Assembly: GCF_010501105.1 (NCBI RefSeq)
Contig: NZ_QVMQ01000024.1
Location: 1 to 39,428, forward strand
Origin: Dysgonomonas sp. 511
GTDB lineage: Bacteria > Bacteroidota > Bacteroidia > Bacteroidales > Dysgonomonadaceae
Length of the DNA: 39,428 nucleotides
Direction: 5' to 3'
The position numbers and the translations under genes were made by a program. The notes below the pieces were generated by a model, which was not told where the DNA came from, ran no database searches, and saw nothing but the letters and a program-made list of their open reading frames with translations. Every line of letters starts with the position of its first letter. The stretch's first letter is position 1. Below, piece after piece: positions 15,532 through 25,440 of this stretch.

Positions 15532-16383
15532 TTAATACAAAGTATATGGTTTGTCTATCCCTATTTGTACGAATTGGTTGCTATAGTCTCCTGCCTTAAA
15601 ATCAGGAGTGGAAAAGAATTTCCGATGCCAGCCGTTCTGTCCTACAAGCCCGCCGAGTTGGCTGTTCCACCCATAGCGCAGAATCACATTGTTGGTTGTG
15701 TAACCTACATAGACAGGACTTGATATTTGCCTGCCGTCCCGATATGCACCTTTGCTGTTACCGGCAGATATATCTGTTACTCCATTTATGTCGGTAGTAT
15801 ATACATTAGAGCCTATCACAAAACCCTTGTAGCGCAGTTCCAAAGCGGCAGTGCGATAGCGGTCGTATATCTTGAATCCGGTGAACGGGAGTGCCAATAT
15901 ATCGTCTTCGAAGCCGATGCTAAAGTCTCTAAACCCCACCCTTATTATACCCGAAACCTGCTTGTCGCCCTGATGGTATTTATTCACATAATACGAGCCG
16001 CTATATTTACCATCATCGAAAGTTATGCCGGCAAAGGTAGTGCCTAGTCCAAAGTTTCGGGTAGCCTTATAAGTGTCGAAACCTGAAGAGAGAGTCCAGT
16101 TGTCAATGGTCTGGGACAATGTAATGCCCGCGCCTATCCGTAGCCCGTTTCTGTCCTTTGCTCCTGCGGTAAACATCGCCACCAAAGACATGGATACGCG
16201 GAAGCCATTATGCTTTTCGGGCCCATAGGTCAATGTTGCCGGATAATCATTGTCGTGGTCGAATCTGTATTGGGAATGAAGCAGTGTATTCGTGCAAAAG
16301 AAAGCTACTATAAGGATAGTAACCCTTTTGATAAAAGAGAAATAATATTGATTTGATTTATATTTTCCTGCTATTCGCCACAT
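15532..16383 (-). CDS. Exported beta-rich protein, possibly of the polymorphic toxin type 23-like group
   Basis: A 283-residue protein with a 20-residue leader and then a signal-peptide-like stretch VTILIVAFFCTNTLLHSQ; a start downstream of 16383 is possible but no ATG is available. The mature part is strongly beta (GFRVSMSLVAMFTAGAKDRNGLRIGAGITLSQ, then alternating strands), as in small barrels. The C terminus, rich in Gly, Asn and aromatic residues (VILRYGWNSQLGGLVGQNGWH), faintly recalls proteins labelled polymorphic toxin type 23 in Bacteroidota. That label is a memory-based suggestion, not a demonstrated match, and an ordinary outer-membrane protein is equally possible. It is coupled to the lipoprotein gene downstream and begins 25 bases after trkH. 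Confidence 0.65.
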   Translation of the reverse strand: MWRIAGKYKSNQYYFSFIKRVTILIVAFFCTNTLLHSQYRFDHDNDYPATLTYGPEKHNGFRVSMSLVAMFTAGAKDRNGLRIGAGITLSQTIDNWTLSSGFDTYKATRNFGLGTTFAGITFDDGKYSGSYYVNKYHQGDKQVSGIIRVGFRDFSIGFEDDILALPFTGFKIYDRYRTAALELRYKGFVIGSNVYTTDINGVTDISAGNSKGAYRDGRQISSPVYVGYTTNNVILRYGWNSQLGGLVGQNGWHRKFFSTPDFKAGDYSNQFVQIGIDKPYTLY

Positions 16384-16408
16384 CTATATCATATCTAATA
16401 TAGATAAA

Positions 16409-17869
16409 CTACCTTTTCCAAAATGCGGGCATGAACAAAGAAAGCACAGTGAACAGTTCCAGACGCCCGGTAAGCATCAGAAAACATAAGTACCACTTCG
16501 ATACTGCCGGAATATTGTTGAAGTGTCCGCTATGCCCTATGTCGCCAAGGCCGGGGCCTACATTTCCCATACAGGATATTGCTGCGCCGATAGATTCTTC
16601 AAACTCCAGTCCCATAAACGACAGGATAAGGAAACTTACCACAAGGATAGCCAGGTAGAGGAACATAAAAGCCAGTATCTTTGTCACTATATCGATGGGC
16701 ACTACCTGCCCGTTCAGCCTCACCGGAAGGATGGCATTGGGGTGAACTTGCCTCTTAAACTCGTTTATCGCATTCTTGAAAAGGACGATGATACGTACAA
16801 TCTTTATCCCTCCCGATGTAGAGCCTGCACAGGCACAAAAGAGCATGAGAAGGCACAGCAGGAAGATATAAAATGCACCCCACCCCATATAGTCGATAGA
16901 GGTAAAGCCTGTAGTGGTAATTATAGATATAACCTGAAAGACAGATGTGCGAAGGGCATACCCTACGTCATCCATCTGCCCCGACAAGATAAGGCTGCCG
17001 GCTATAATGACTGAGAAAATAAGGCAGATAGCACCATACCATCTGAACTCTTCATCTTTCAGCAGTCTTTTAGGAACGCCTTTCAGCAGAAAGAAGATAA
17101 GTGCAAAATTCGTACCTCCTATAAACATGAAGACACTGAGCACATATTCCAGGTAAGGAGAATCCCAATAAGCAATACTTGCCTGTTTGGTAGAATAGCC
17201 ACCTGTAGAAAGCGTAGTAAGGGCATGGCAAGCTGCATCGAACATATCCATAGGCCCAACCCAGAGCAAGAAAAACAATATCAATGTAACAAAGATGTAT
17301 ATCAGCCACAGCCGTTTGGCTACTTGTGTGACACGGGGCGTAAACCGTTCGTGTACAATACCCGTAGTCTCGGCATCGTAAAGCACCGAAGCGTTACCTC
17401 CGAGCATGGGTAATATGGCTAGGGCGAACACAATGATACCGATACCACCTATCCACTGCGTTATGCTTCGCCAAAAGAGCAAGCCTTTCGGCATACTGTC
17501 TATATCTGTAAGGATGGAAGCACCTGTGGTAGAAAAACCCGACATGGTTTCGAAATACGCATTGCTAATATCGGGGATAGCCCCACTGAGGTAGAACGGG
17601 AGCATACCAAAAGCTGAGAGTATAACCCATGTAAGGGAAACGACAAGAAAACTTTCCCGTTTGCCTATCGGTTTTTCGTAATCATCTGTTCCGATCAAAC
17701 GGATGAATATCCCGGCAAAAAAAGTTATGGTAGAGCTTATAAGCATGGCATCGCCGGCAGCCTCGTGCCAATAGAAAGACACTACTGTGGCCACCATCAT
17801 AAAAAGAGACTCTATGATAAGCAGAAAGCCAATAGTCTTGAATATGAAGCGGAAATTAAAATTATTCAT
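16409..17869 (-). CDS. trkH: Trk-type potassium uptake channel subunit
   Basis: A 486-residue inner-membrane K+ channel of the TrkH/KtrB superfamily. The start is ATG 17869; a TTG directly before it extends the frame by one codon. It has the four M-P-M repeats of the family, with filter-loop glycines visible in GFSTTGAS, TLSTGGYSTK, ITTTGFTS and GNVGPGLGD, so all four pore segments are present. It would import K+ under control of the NAD-binding TrkA. TrkA is encoded 14 bases upstream in the same direction, so the pair is an operon. Confidence 0.96.
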   Translation of the reverse strand: MNNFNFRFIFKTIGFLLIIESLFMMVATVVSFYWHEAAGDAMLISSTITFFAGIFIRLIGTDDYEKPIGKRESFLVVSLTWVILSAFGMLPFYLSGAIPDISNAYFETMSGFSTTGASILTDIDSMPKGLLFWRSITQWIGGIGIIVFALAILPMLGGNASVLYDAETTGIVHERFTPRVTQVAKRLWLIYIFVTLILFFLLWVGPMDMFDAACHALTTLSTGGYSTKQASIAYWDSPYLEYVLSVFMFIGGTNFALIFFLLKGVPKRLLKDEEFRWYGAICLIFSVIIAGSLILSGQMDDVGYALRTSVFQVISIITTTGFTSIDYMGWGAFYIFLLCLLMLFCACAGSTSGGIKIVRIIVLFKNAINEFKRQVHPNAILPVRLNGQVVPIDIVTKILAFMFLYLAILVVSFLILSFMGLEFEESIGAAISCMGNVGPGLGDIGHSGHFNNIPAVSKWYLCFLMLTGRLELFTVLSLFMPAFWKR

Positions 17870-17883
17870 CAATCATAAGAGCA

Positions 17884-19221
17884 TTAATGGAACAATTTTT
17901 CAGCTTCGCGCAATGTGTCGTTCAGGCAGAAAACAACAACATGGTCGTAAGGCTCTATCAGGGTTTCGCCGTCTATCATCATCGGCTCGCCGTTCCTGAT
18001 AAGCCCTCCCAGCGTTACATTCTTGGGCAGGGTGATCTTTTTTACTTCCTTGCGGGTTACATACGAATTGGGACGTGCAATTATCTCGGCAACATCGGCA
18101 TTCGCTATTGTCAGCGACTTCACATTCGACACATCGGCATTGAGCAGGAAGCGGTATATATTATTCACCGTTATCAGCTTCTTATTTATGATAGAGCCTA
18201 TATCGAGGCTTTCTGCCATCGATATATAATCCATATTCTCTATTTCGGCTACTGTCTTCTTCACACCAAAACGCTTGGCTGCCATACATGCCAGTATATT
18301 GGCTTCCGAATTGCCTGTTACAGCTACGAAAGCATCCATTTCCTTTATGCCCTCCTGCAAAAGAAACTCGGCACTGCGTCCATCGCTATGGAATACCGTT
18401 ACATTTCCGGGAAGTTTTTCCAGAAGTTTATAAGACTTATCTTTATCCAGCTCCAAGAGCTTAATATTGGTATTGTCGGGTAAATACTGGCTGGTACGTA
18501 TGGCAATGCGGCTTCCGCCCATTATCATTACATTTTTCACGTCGAAAACTTCTTTGCCTGCTATGCGCGGCAATTCTTCTATATGCTCTTTCGTTGTTGT
18601 AAAAAACAGGATGTCGCCTGCCAGCACCATGTCGCTACCAGTAGGTATGATAGTTACATTGTTTCTTTTTATGGCTACGATATGAAACTTTTTCACTTCG
18701 TGCCCCAGGTCGTACAAATGTTTATTTACAAGGTCGGAGTTTCCCCTTATCTTTACCCCCACCAGGATAATAGCACCTCCGCAAAGTTCCACCCATTGCC
18801 TTACCCACGGGCGTTTGAGAGCCGACACAATTTCTTTAGCAGCCAGCATTTCAGGATAGACCATAGAGTTTACTCCCAATTTTTCGAAGAACTCCTTGTT
18901 TTTCGGCAACAGGTATTCATAATTATCTATGCGGGCAAATGTCTTTTTGGCTCCCATATTAGACGCAAGCATACATGCCGTAATGTTTACAGACTCTTCG
19001 GGTGTGACGGCGATAAACAGGTCGGCGTTTTTTACATCTATCTCCGTCAGGTCTTTCAACGATGTACACGACCCAGCCATCGTCATCATTTCCAGATTGC
19101 TACCCGGAAAACTGAGTTTATCCCTGTCGGGATCCATCAGGATAATATCCTGATTTTCCAGCGATAGAAGTTTCGCCAGATGAGTCCCTACTGCCCCTGC
19201 TCCTGCAATTACAATTTTCAT
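17884..19221 (-). CDS. trkA: Trk system potassium regulator TrkA
   Basis: A 445-residue cytosolic gating subunit of the TrkH channel. I use ATG 19221 (MKIVIAGAGAVG); the upstream TTG at 19227 is less likely. It has two tandem RCK halves, each with an N-terminal Rossmann domain and a TrkA_C domain. The first nucleotide site is GAGAVGTHLAKLL. The second half reads MIMGGSRIAIRTSQYL, where the first glycines of the motif are kept but the sequence is weaker. It is 9 bases after the dxs stop and 14 bases before trkH, so dxs-trkA-trkH form one transcript. Confidence 0.96.
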   Translation of the reverse strand: MKIVIAGAGAVGTHLAKLLSLENQDIILMDPDRDKLSFPGSNLEMMTMAGSCTSLKDLTEIDVKNADLFIAVTPEESVNITACMLASNMGAKKTFARIDNYEYLLPKNKEFFEKLGVNSMVYPEMLAAKEIVSALKRPWVRQWVELCGGAIILVGVKIRGNSDLVNKHLYDLGHEVKKFHIVAIKRNNVTIIPTGSDMVLAGDILFFTTTKEHIEELPRIAGKEVFDVKNVMIMGGSRIAIRTSQYLPDNTNIKLLELDKDKSYKLLEKLPGNVTVFHSDGRSAEFLLQEGIKEMDAFVAVTGNSEANILACMAAKRFGVKKTVAEIENMDYISMAESLDIGSIINKKLITVNNIYRFLLNADVSNVKSLTIANADVAEIIARPNSYVTRKEVKKITLPKNVTLGGLIRNGEPMMIDGETLIEPYDHVVVFCLNDTLREAEKLFH

Positions 19222-19230
19222 CTGCAAATA

Positions 19231-21138
19231 TTATGGTTTTGCCAATACAGCCAGTAAACGTTCGGTCAATCCTTCCACATCTATTTTGCACAGCTTTGTC
19301 AGGTCTTTGATCGAACCATGTGTAACAAATTCGTCGGGAAGCCCTACGCGAGTCACTTTATTTTTACGGTAATTATTATCCGATAGAAATTCGAGTACTG
19401 CACTGCCAAGCCCCCCGTTAACAACACCGTTTTCGACGGTCATTATATTATCAAAGTTGTCGGCAACATCTTTCAGCAATTCTTCATCTATAGGTTTCAG
19501 GAAGATCATATCGTAATGGGCTATGGAGTAGCCTGCTTTTTCCGCTTCTTCTATCGCCTTGCTTGCGGCATTTCCTATCGGCCCGATGGTAAGCACTGCC
19601 AGGTCTTTTCCTTCTTTCAGCTTGCGTCCTTTTCCTATTTCGAGTGCCTGCATCGGAATTTCCCAGCCGACCAACTCGCCTTGCCCTCTGGGGTAGCGTA
19701 TAACAAAAGGCCCATCGTTGCCATATGCTGCCGTGTACATCAGGTGGCGAAGATAATGCTCGTTGTAAGGGGACGCGATAGTCAGGTTAGGAATACAGCG
19801 CATATAAGCCAGGTCGAAAGCGCCGTGGTGTGTAGGTCCGTCTTCGCCGACAAGCCCCGCACGGTCGAGGCACATAACTACGTGCAACTTTTGCAAGGCC
19901 ACATCGTGTATCACCTGATCGTAAGCACGCTGCATAAACGATGAATATATATTGCAGAAAGGTATCAGCCCTTCCTTAGCCAATCCTGCCGAATAAGTAA
20001 CAGAGTGCGCTTCGGCTATACCCACATCGAAAGCCCTGCTTGGGAATGCTTTCATCATGTGGCACATAGACGAACCTGTAGGCATTGCCGGGGTGATGCC
20101 GACAACCCGCTCGTCCTTCTCTGCCAATTCTACCAGAGTGTGCCCGAAAATGTCCTGATACAATTGTGGTTGGTCTTTCGACCTTGCAGCGATGCGCTCT
20201 CCTGTATCTTTGTCGAACTTGCCCGGGGCATGCCACACCGTTGCAGATTCTTCTGCCGGTTTGAAACCTTTGCCTTTTAGTGTATGGATATGTAATAGCT
20301 TGGGCCCTTTCAGGTCTTTTATATTATTGAGAATGCGTATCAATCCGCGCAGGTCGTGTCCGTCTACGGGGCCGAAATAGCGGATGTTGAAACCTTCGAA
20401 AAGGTTATGCTGCTTGGTTATCAGCGACTTCAGGCTATTATTAAAACGCAGTATAAAGTTCTTCCCTTTTTCGGTAATAAGGTTTCCTTTCTTAAACTTC
20501 TGGTAGACATCGTTCCTCACCCTGTTGTAAGTGGGCGATGTGGTCATCTGCACAAGGTATTCCCTCAGTCCACCCACGTTGTTGTCGATAGCCATATCGT
20601 TATCGTTGAGTATGATAAGGATATCGTTAGGTTGTGAACTCGCATTATTAATGGCTTCGAAAGCCAGCCCGCCTGTCATCGACCCGTCGCCGATAACTGC
20701 TACTGCATGCCTGTCTTCCTTTTTCAATGCCGAAGCTACTGACATACCAAGAGCTGCCGAAATAGAGTTGGAAGCATGTCCGGCAATAAAGGCATCGTAT
20801 TCGCTTTCCGATGGGGAAGGAAAACCTGCAAGCCCTCCGAATTTGCGGTTGGTATGGAACTGGTTTTTCCTGCCGGTCAGTATCTTATGACTATACGCCT
20901 GATGCCCAACATCCCACACAATGCGGTCGTACGGGGTATTGTAAACATAATGAAGGGCAACCGTAAGTTCTACTGTACCCAGACTGGAGCCAAAATGTCC
21001 GGGATTGCGGCTCAATTCGTCTATCAGGAATTTCCGTAAATCGGAACAAAGTGCCTCAAGTTCTTCTATGTTCAATTGTTTCAGGTCGGAAGGGTAATTA
21101 ACCTGCTCCAGAACTGATTTGCTATCTTGTTCGCTCAT
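19231..21138 (-). CDS. dxs: 1-deoxy-D-xylulose-5-phosphate synthase
   Basis: A 635-residue thiamine-diphosphate transketolase-like enzyme that condenses pyruvate and glyceraldehyde 3-phosphate to DXP, the first step of the MEP isoprenoid pathway and also a source for pyridoxal phosphate and thiamine. The ThDP motif is [31 protein letters not shown], with the conserved [15 protein letters not shown] before it. The central pyrimidine-binding domain contains [24 protein letters not shown], and [18 protein letters not shown] is the Dxs signature. The length is normal. It heads the operon with trkA and trkH, an order I regard as typical of Bacteroidales. Promoter box at 21197-21190. Confidence 0.98.
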   Translation of the reverse strand: MSEQDSKSVLEQVNYPSDLKQLNIEELEALCSDLRKFLIDELSRNPGHFGSSLGTVELTVALHYVYNTPYDRIVWDVGHQAYSHKILTGRKNQFHTNRKFGGLAGFPSPSESEYDAFIAGHASNSISAALGMSVASALKKEDRHAVAVIGDGSMTGGLAFEAINNASSQPNDILIILNDNDMAIDNNVGGLREYLVQMTTSPTYNRVRNDVYQKFKKGNLITEKGKNFILRFNNSLKSLITKQHNLFEGFNIRYFGPVDGHDLRGLIRILNNIKDLKGPKLLHIHTLKGKGFKPAEESATVWHAPGKFDKDTGERIAARSKDQPQLYQDIFGHTLVELAEKDERVVGITPAMPTGSSMCHMMKAFPSRAFDVGIAEAHSVTYSAGLAKEGLIPFCNIYSSFMQRAYDQVIHDVALQKLHVVMCLDRAGLVGEDGPTHHGAFDLAYMRCIPNLTIASPYNEHYLRHLMYTAAYGNDGPFVIRYPRGQGELVGWEIPMQALEIGKGRKLKEGKDLAVLTIGPIGNAASKAIEEAEKAGYSIAHYDMIFLKPIDEELLKDVADNFDNIMTVENGVVNGGLGSAVLEFLSDNNYRKNKVTRVGLPDEFVTHGSIKDLTKLCKIDVEGLTERLLAVLAKP

Positions 21139-21189
21139 AATGTACTTTTATCAAGGACTACATCTATTAATTAAGATGCAATAAACAAG

Positions 21190-21197
21190 CAAATATA
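21190..21197 (-). promoter_or_regulatory. -7 promoter box of dxs-trkA-trkH (TATATTTG)
   Basis: Minus-strand exact TAnnTTTG, 51 bases upstream of the dxs ATG at 21138, within the 273-base divergent gap shared with queC. No clear -33 TTTG at the usual distance. Confidence 0.5.
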
Positions 21198-21337
21198 TAA
21201 AACAAAAATCAGTTATCGGGATTCATCCTTCTTAATTTATCAACTTATATAGCTATAATTAGCCGCCTCGTATATTTCACAGATAAAGCTATACGTTTTT
21301 TAATACAGTTTTTTAAGATATAACACATTGAATTTAC

Positions 21338-21345
21338 TACTTTTG
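21338..21345 (+). promoter_or_regulatory. -7 promoter box of queC (TACTTTTG)
   Basis: Exact TAnnTTTG, 66 bases before the queC ATG. It predicts a leader of about 60 bases starting near 21351, long enough to hold the candidate regulatory fold at 21352-21404. Confidence 0.55.
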
Positions 21346-21351
21346 CAGTCT

Positions 21352-21404
21352 GAAAAGGAAAGCTTTTCCGTGTAACTTAGGATTTAACCACGTAAAAAAC
21401 AGAG
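21352..21404 (+). promoter_or_regulatory. Structured queC leader, possible preQ1-type riboswitch
   Basis: The leader has a hairpin GAAAAG (21352-21357) with CTTTTC (21363-21368), then a short stem CGTG (21369-21372) with CACG (21389-21392) enclosing a 16-base loop containing CUUAG, then an A-rich tail TAAAAAACAGAG before the ATG. A small hairpin followed by an AAAAAAC tail at a queuosine gene resembles the preQ1-I riboswitch, and context supports it. However, the usual pseudoknot pairing of loop and tail (CUUAG with CUAAG) is not evident, so this is only a candidate. Confidence 0.25.
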
Positions 21405-21411
21405 ATTAATT

Positions 21412-22068
21412 ATGTATAAAAACGAACCTGCCCTCGTCCTTTTTTCGGGAGGGCAAGACTCTACAACCTGCCTTTATTGGGCATTAAAGCACTTTTCGTC
21501 TGTGCGTACGCTTTGCTTCACCTACGGGCAACGCCATTCGAAAGAAGTGGACGTGGCACGGGCTATTGCCGAAGAAGCCAATGTGCCGTTCCAATTATTA
21601 GACGCTTCTATCATCAGCCAGCTGTCGGTCAATTCGCTCACTAGCGACATAGTAATGGACGAAGAAAAACCGGAAGACTCTTACCCTAACACTTTTGTGC
21701 CGGGGCGCAACCTGCTCTTCCTTACATTTGCTGCTGTAATAGCGCGTTCGCATGGCATACGCCATATAGTCACAGGGGTTTCGGAAGCCGACTATAGCGG
21801 TTACCCCGATTGCAGGGATACTTTTATCTTATCGGCCAATGCTTCTATCAACCTGGCGATGGACGAGCATTTTCAGATACATACACCACTGATGTGGCGC
21901 GACAAGACTGCGGTATGGCAACTGGCTGACGAACTCGGTGTCTTCGACATTGTACGCAACGAAACGCTGACTTGCTACAATGGCATAATTGCCGATGGCT
22001 GCGGACACTGCCCTTCGTGCAAACTTCGCAAACAAGGATTGGATAATTACTTAAAAATAAAAGGGTAA
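21412..22068 (+). CDS. queC: 7-cyano-7-deazaguanine synthase
   Basis: A 218-residue ATP-dependent amidotransferase-like enzyme that converts 7-carboxy-7-deazaguanine to preQ0 in the queuosine pathway. The N-type ATP pyrophosphatase loop is SGGQDST (12-18). The C-terminal zinc site is formed by cysteines in [22 protein letters not shown], all four of the expected positions being present. The signature [15 protein letters not shown] also fits. It is 4 bases upstream of queF, so the two act consecutively from one transcript. QueD and QueE are not in this window. Confidence 0.98.
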   Translation: MYKNEPALVLFSGGQDSTTCLYWALKHFSSVRTLCFTYGQRHSKEVDVARAIAEEANVPFQLLDASIISQLSVNSLTSDIVMDEEKPEDSYPNTFVPGRNLLFLTFAAVIARSHGIRHIVTGVSEADYSGYPDCRDTFILSANASINLAMDEHFQIHTPLMWRDKTAVWQLADELGVFDIVRNETLTCYNGIIADGCGHCPSCKLRKQGLDNYLKIKG

Positions 22069-22072
22069 CATT

Positions 22073-22540
22073 ATGTCGATAGAAGGACTTAGCCACCTGG
22101 GTGGTAAAACAGAATATAAAGACGATTATGCTCCGGAAGTACTGGAGGCATTCGAAAACAAGCATCAGGGAAATGATTACTGGGTAACTTTCAACTGCCC
22201 CGAATTTACAAGCCTTTGCCCGATAACCGGACAACCGGATTTTGCGACCATACATATCAACTACCTGCCCGATGTAAAGATGGTAGAAAGCAAGAGCCTG
22301 AAACTTTACCTGTTCAGTTTTCGCAATCACGGTGCTTTCCACGAAGACTGTGTCAACATCATAATGAAAGACCTGATTGCGCTGATGAATCCTAAGTATA
22401 TAGAGGTAGTCGGCATATTTACTCCACGCGGAGGGATCAGCATATATCCGTATTGCAACTACGGACGTCCGGGTACGGAATACGAGCTTATGGCTCAGAA
22501 GCGTTTGATGAAGCACAATCCACAACAATCATACAGGTAG
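22073..22540 (+). CDS. queF: preQ0 reductase (NADPH-dependent)
   Basis: A 155-residue tunnelling-fold enzyme reducing preQ0 to preQ1 with NADPH. The catalytic Cys49 (in FTSLCPITG) and the partner Asp56 (GQPDF) are in place, and the QueF motif [21 protein letters not shown] is intact. Its length matches the short, YkvM-type (single-domain) class. The stop is 19 bases from the stop of the convergent MATE gene, with no room for a large terminator. Confidence 0.97.
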   Translation: MSIEGLSHLGGKTEYKDDYAPEVLEAFENKHQGNDYWVTFNCPEFTSLCPITGQPDFATIHINYLPDVKMVESKSLKLYLFSFRNHGAFHEDCVNIIMKDLIALMNPKYIEVVGIFTPRGGISIYPYCNYGRPGTEYELMAQKRLMKHNPQQSYR

Positions 22541-22559
22541 TTACGGGTTATTGCTAAAC

Positions 22560-23933
22560 TTATCCTACTTTCGGCCGCTTCTTTTGTATCCTCTTATATA
22601 CAACAGCAAACCATGTGGGCAGTATTATTCCTTTACACATTGTAGAGATAGCTATTGCCCACCATACGCCTACTATCCCCATCTGCCCTGCCAGATAATA
22701 TGCCAGCGGTATCCTCAATGCATTGAAAGTAATGCTTATCACTGCCGGCTCTATGGTGCGCCCAATGCCATTGAACATACCCTGTGTGGTGAGTTCGAAC
22801 ATCATAAATATCTGTACCAACCCCATTACGAAGAGGTATTCCGCTCCGGCGCGCATCGCGTTTTCTTCCGGTACGATGATGCCGAATATCTGTGCGCCGA
22901 ACAGGATAAACGCCATGCTGACAAAAACACCGAGTGTAAGCATCACCCGTATGGTATAGATATAGGCTTTCTTCCCCCTTTCCAGCTTATTAGCAGCATA
23001 ATTCTGGGCGACAAAGGCACTGAGTGCTGTGGAGAACCCCTGCGAGGTATTCCATGTGACGGCTTCTATTTGCCCGCCTGTGGTCTGACTCATCAATCCG
23101 ATGTGCCCGCCGTAAATAGAAGCCACCCGCGCCAGATTCATATTGATAACAGCATAAAGGGAGTTCATAATCGACACGGGCGCACCCAGGAAGAAGATGC
23201 GCTTGAGATATATTCCTTTAGGACGGATAAAAAACGGGAAGTAGCCCAATATGCGGTTGGCATACCTTATCTGGTAGAAGAACAGCAGGAATACAAAAAG
23301 TTGGGCTATAACAGTGCCGACTGCCGCACCATGTAGTCCCATTCCCATCGTAAACATAAGGATAGGGTCGAGTATCATATTCAGTACCAGTCCGGCTGCA
23401 TTGTTGCGGAAAGGGATAAAACTGCGCCCTGCCCCGTTGTATATACCGGTAAAATTGTAGGATAGGAACTGGAAAGGCAGGCTGATAGTAAGAATACGCA
23501 GGTAGAGGACGGCATCATCCGTTATATCAGCCTCCAACTTGAAGAACGAAAGTATAGGATAGGCCAATACAAAAAGTATGGCTATCCACACCACACCGAG
23601 CGTTATCGCCGTAGTAGTGGAATGGGAAGCATATATTGCCGCCCGCTTCATCTTTTTGGCCCCGATGGATTGCCCTACTGCTACTTCCGAGCCTATCATA
23701 GCCAGATAGGCAACCGATGCAGTAAGCCATAGTAACATGCCTATAGCGCCTATTGCCGCTTCCGACTTAGTAGCTATTTCGGGATTTGAAACCGTACCTA
23801 GACGCCCTACCCACGACATAGCCATTAGGGTATATGCCATTTGCAGGAAGCTTGTTCCCATCAGGGGGAGTGCAAGCCGGATAAGGGTGGAAAAGATTTT
23901 CCCTTCCGTAAGATTTTGTATGCCTGTTTTCAT
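22560..23933 (-). CDS. MATE-family multidrug/Na+ or H+ antiporter
   Basis: A 457-residue inner-membrane protein with 12 predicted helices in two repeated halves. Conserved points include LPLMGTSFLQMAYTLMAMSWVGRLG in helix 1, GQSIGAKKM in the loop after helix 2, and NMILDPILMFTMGMGLHGAAVGTVIAQ near the end of the first half. It extrudes organic cations or other compounds in exchange for Na+ or H+; the substrate cannot be predicted. It is 18 bases downstream of the yihY-type gene and may share its transcript. Confidence 0.93.
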   Translation of the reverse strand: MKTGIQNLTEGKIFSTLIRLALPLMGTSFLQMAYTLMAMSWVGRLGTVSNPEIATKSEAAIGAIGMLLWLTASVAYLAMIGSEVAVGQSIGAKKMKRAAIYASHSTTTAITLGVVWIAILFVLAYPILSFFKLEADITDDAVLYLRILTISLPFQFLSYNFTGIYNGAGRSFIPFRNNAAGLVLNMILDPILMFTMGMGLHGAAVGTVIAQLFVFLLFFYQIRYANRILGYFPFFIRPKGIYLKRIFFLGAPVSIMNSLYAVINMNLARVASIYGGHIGLMSQTTGGQIEAVTWNTSQGFSTALSAFVAQNYAANKLERGKKAYIYTIRVMLTLGVFVSMAFILFGAQIFGIIVPEENAMRAGAEYLFVMGLVQIFMMFELTTQGMFNGIGRTIEPAVISITFNALRIPLAYYLAGQMGIVGVWWAIAISTMCKGIILPTWFAVVYKRIQKKRPKVG

Positions 23934-23951
23934 GTAGTCTTTATCCCTGTT

Positions 23952-25271
23952 TTACAGGTCTTTGAGAAGGGTTTTGCCTCTTTCTGTATTGTAGCATTCT
24001 TTCATTTCTATAATGGCGTTCCACTCGCTTGCAAATTCAACTTCGGTATCTATTATAAAATCTTCCGATCCATATTTGTCTATCTTATCGAAAACATAGC
24101 CGATAGAAATATGACCGATATCCGAAGCCGGTACATATGCAGGCACAAGGTCGTCGTGAGTAGGCGTTTCTACTATCAGTCCTGTATCTTGCAGATAAAA
24201 AAGAGTGTCGCTTGTCAGTTTTGTCGGTATCTTGTATTGCTCCGAAAGTTCGTCGGCTGTATATGGAGTTTCCGCCTTTTCGAAGCGTTTGACTATCAAT
24301 GTCATTATCAGCAGAATAACAAAATCCTTGTAACGGCGGGTTATCTTGCTGGTTTCGTGCTCGAAGCTGAACTTGTTTACATTCTGTAAAGAAAAAGACA
24401 GCTTTACCCCGAATAATATAAAGAACCATGTGAGCTGCAGCCATAGCAACAACAAGGGAAGCGCAGCAAAACTACCGTATATAGCATTATATTTCGAAAT
24501 CCATATCTGCCCGCTGATATAAAGGGTCTGGAATATCTGGAAACAGACACCGGTAAAAATACCACCAAGCAATGCGCTCGAAAACCTCACCTTTGTATTA
24601 GGGAGATATACATAGAGAATAGTAAACAGCAATGTGGTGATCAGGAAGGGCACTATTTTCATGAAAGGGCTTATTACCAAGCCCAGTATATATTGCTGCT
24701 CGGCTGTAGTATTCAGCATCAGGGTTACCCCGGCATTACATATCAGAAATACGGGAGCGATAATGATAAGTGCCAGGTAGTCGGTAAACATACGGAAATA
24801 GCTTCGGCCTTTTTTTATCTGCCACAGGTAGTTGAAGTTGTCCTCTATGCTCGACAATAGATTTATTGCCGTGTACAATAGTAACACGATACCGATACCC
24901 ACAAATATACCGCTTTGGGCATATTCTATCGACTTGTCGATATAAGCCATAGCTTTCTCCAAGAGTTCACGCTGTCCTTCGAAATAGGTAAACAGTTGGC
25001 TTTTGACAATATTCTGGAATCCGAATCCGCGTGCAATGGCAAACAATACTGCCAATAGCGGGACTATAGACAGCAAAGTGCTGTAGGTGAGAGCCGAAGC
25101 ACGGGTAAACAACTGTCCTCCGTCGATGCTTTTGATGGCAAGGATAAAAGCCTTGATGATATTATAGAGGCTGTGCTTTTTCGAAGAAAGATCTTCTTTA
25201 TTTACCCTCCATATACCATAGGTGAGAAAATGTATTGTGCTGGTTATAAACCTTTTTATTTTATCTATCAT
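23952..25271 (-). CDS. YihY/BrkB-family inner-membrane protein
   Basis: A 439-residue protein. Residues about 45-310 carry six helices of the YihY/BrkB (formerly 'ribonuclease BN') family, with ALTYSTLLSIVPLLAVLFAIARGFG and ALLGGIFTGVCFQIFQTLYISGQIWISKYNAIYGSFAALPLLLLWLQ containing the conserved YSTLLSIVP and YGSFAALP signatures. A C-terminal soluble part (about 330-439) resembles a winged helix (YTADELSEQYKIPTKLTSDTLFYLQDTGLIVE). The RNase BN activity once attributed to this family belongs to another gene; its true role is unclear, perhaps in export or envelope maintenance. An exact TAnnTTTG lies upstream. Confidence 0.9.
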   Translation of the reverse strand: MIDKIKRFITSTIHFLTYGIWRVNKEDLSSKKHSLYNIIKAFILAIKSIDGGQLFTRASALTYSTLLSIVPLLAVLFAIARGFGFQNIVKSQLFTYFEGQRELLEKAMAYIDKSIEYAQSGIFVGIGIVLLLYTAINLLSSIEDNFNYLWQIKKGRSYFRMFTDYLALIIIAPVFLICNAGVTLMLNTTAEQQYILGLVISPFMKIVPFLITTLLFTILYVYLPNTKVRFSSALLGGIFTGVCFQIFQTLYISGQIWISKYNAIYGSFAALPLLLLWLQLTWFFILFGVKLSFSLQNVNKFSFEHETSKITRRYKDFVILLIMTLIVKRFEKAETPYTADELSEQYKIPTKLTSDTLFYLQDTGLIVETPTHDDLVPAYVPASDIGHISIGYVFDKIDKYGSEDFIIDTEVEFASEWNAIIEMKECYNTERGKTLLKDL

Positions 25272-25359
25272 ATCATCTTACATCTCTGTTGGCGGTCAGC
25301 AGTTGCCTGTCAACACTCTTCCGTATTTTTAGTTCGGAGCCAAAGACTAAAAAAGGATT

Positions 25360-25367
25360 CAAAGATA
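25360..25367 (-). promoter_or_regulatory. -7 promoter box of the yihY-like gene (TATCTTTG)
   Basis: Minus-strand exact TAnnTTTG, 88 bases upstream of the ATG at 25271, in the 169-base gap after murF. It suggests that yihY and the MATE gene are transcribed independently of murF. Confidence 0.45.
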
Positions 25368-25440
25368 ACATTTTTTTGAGGTTTATCAATGTTCCTTTTT
25401 TGATAGACGCAGCAGTCTTCTAATAGTTACCGGGAATAGA

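Noticed and set aside
19222..19227. TTG start for trkA two codons upstream of the ATG
   Set aside because: The ATG at 19221 begins exactly at the conserved MKIVIAGAG and is the better start.
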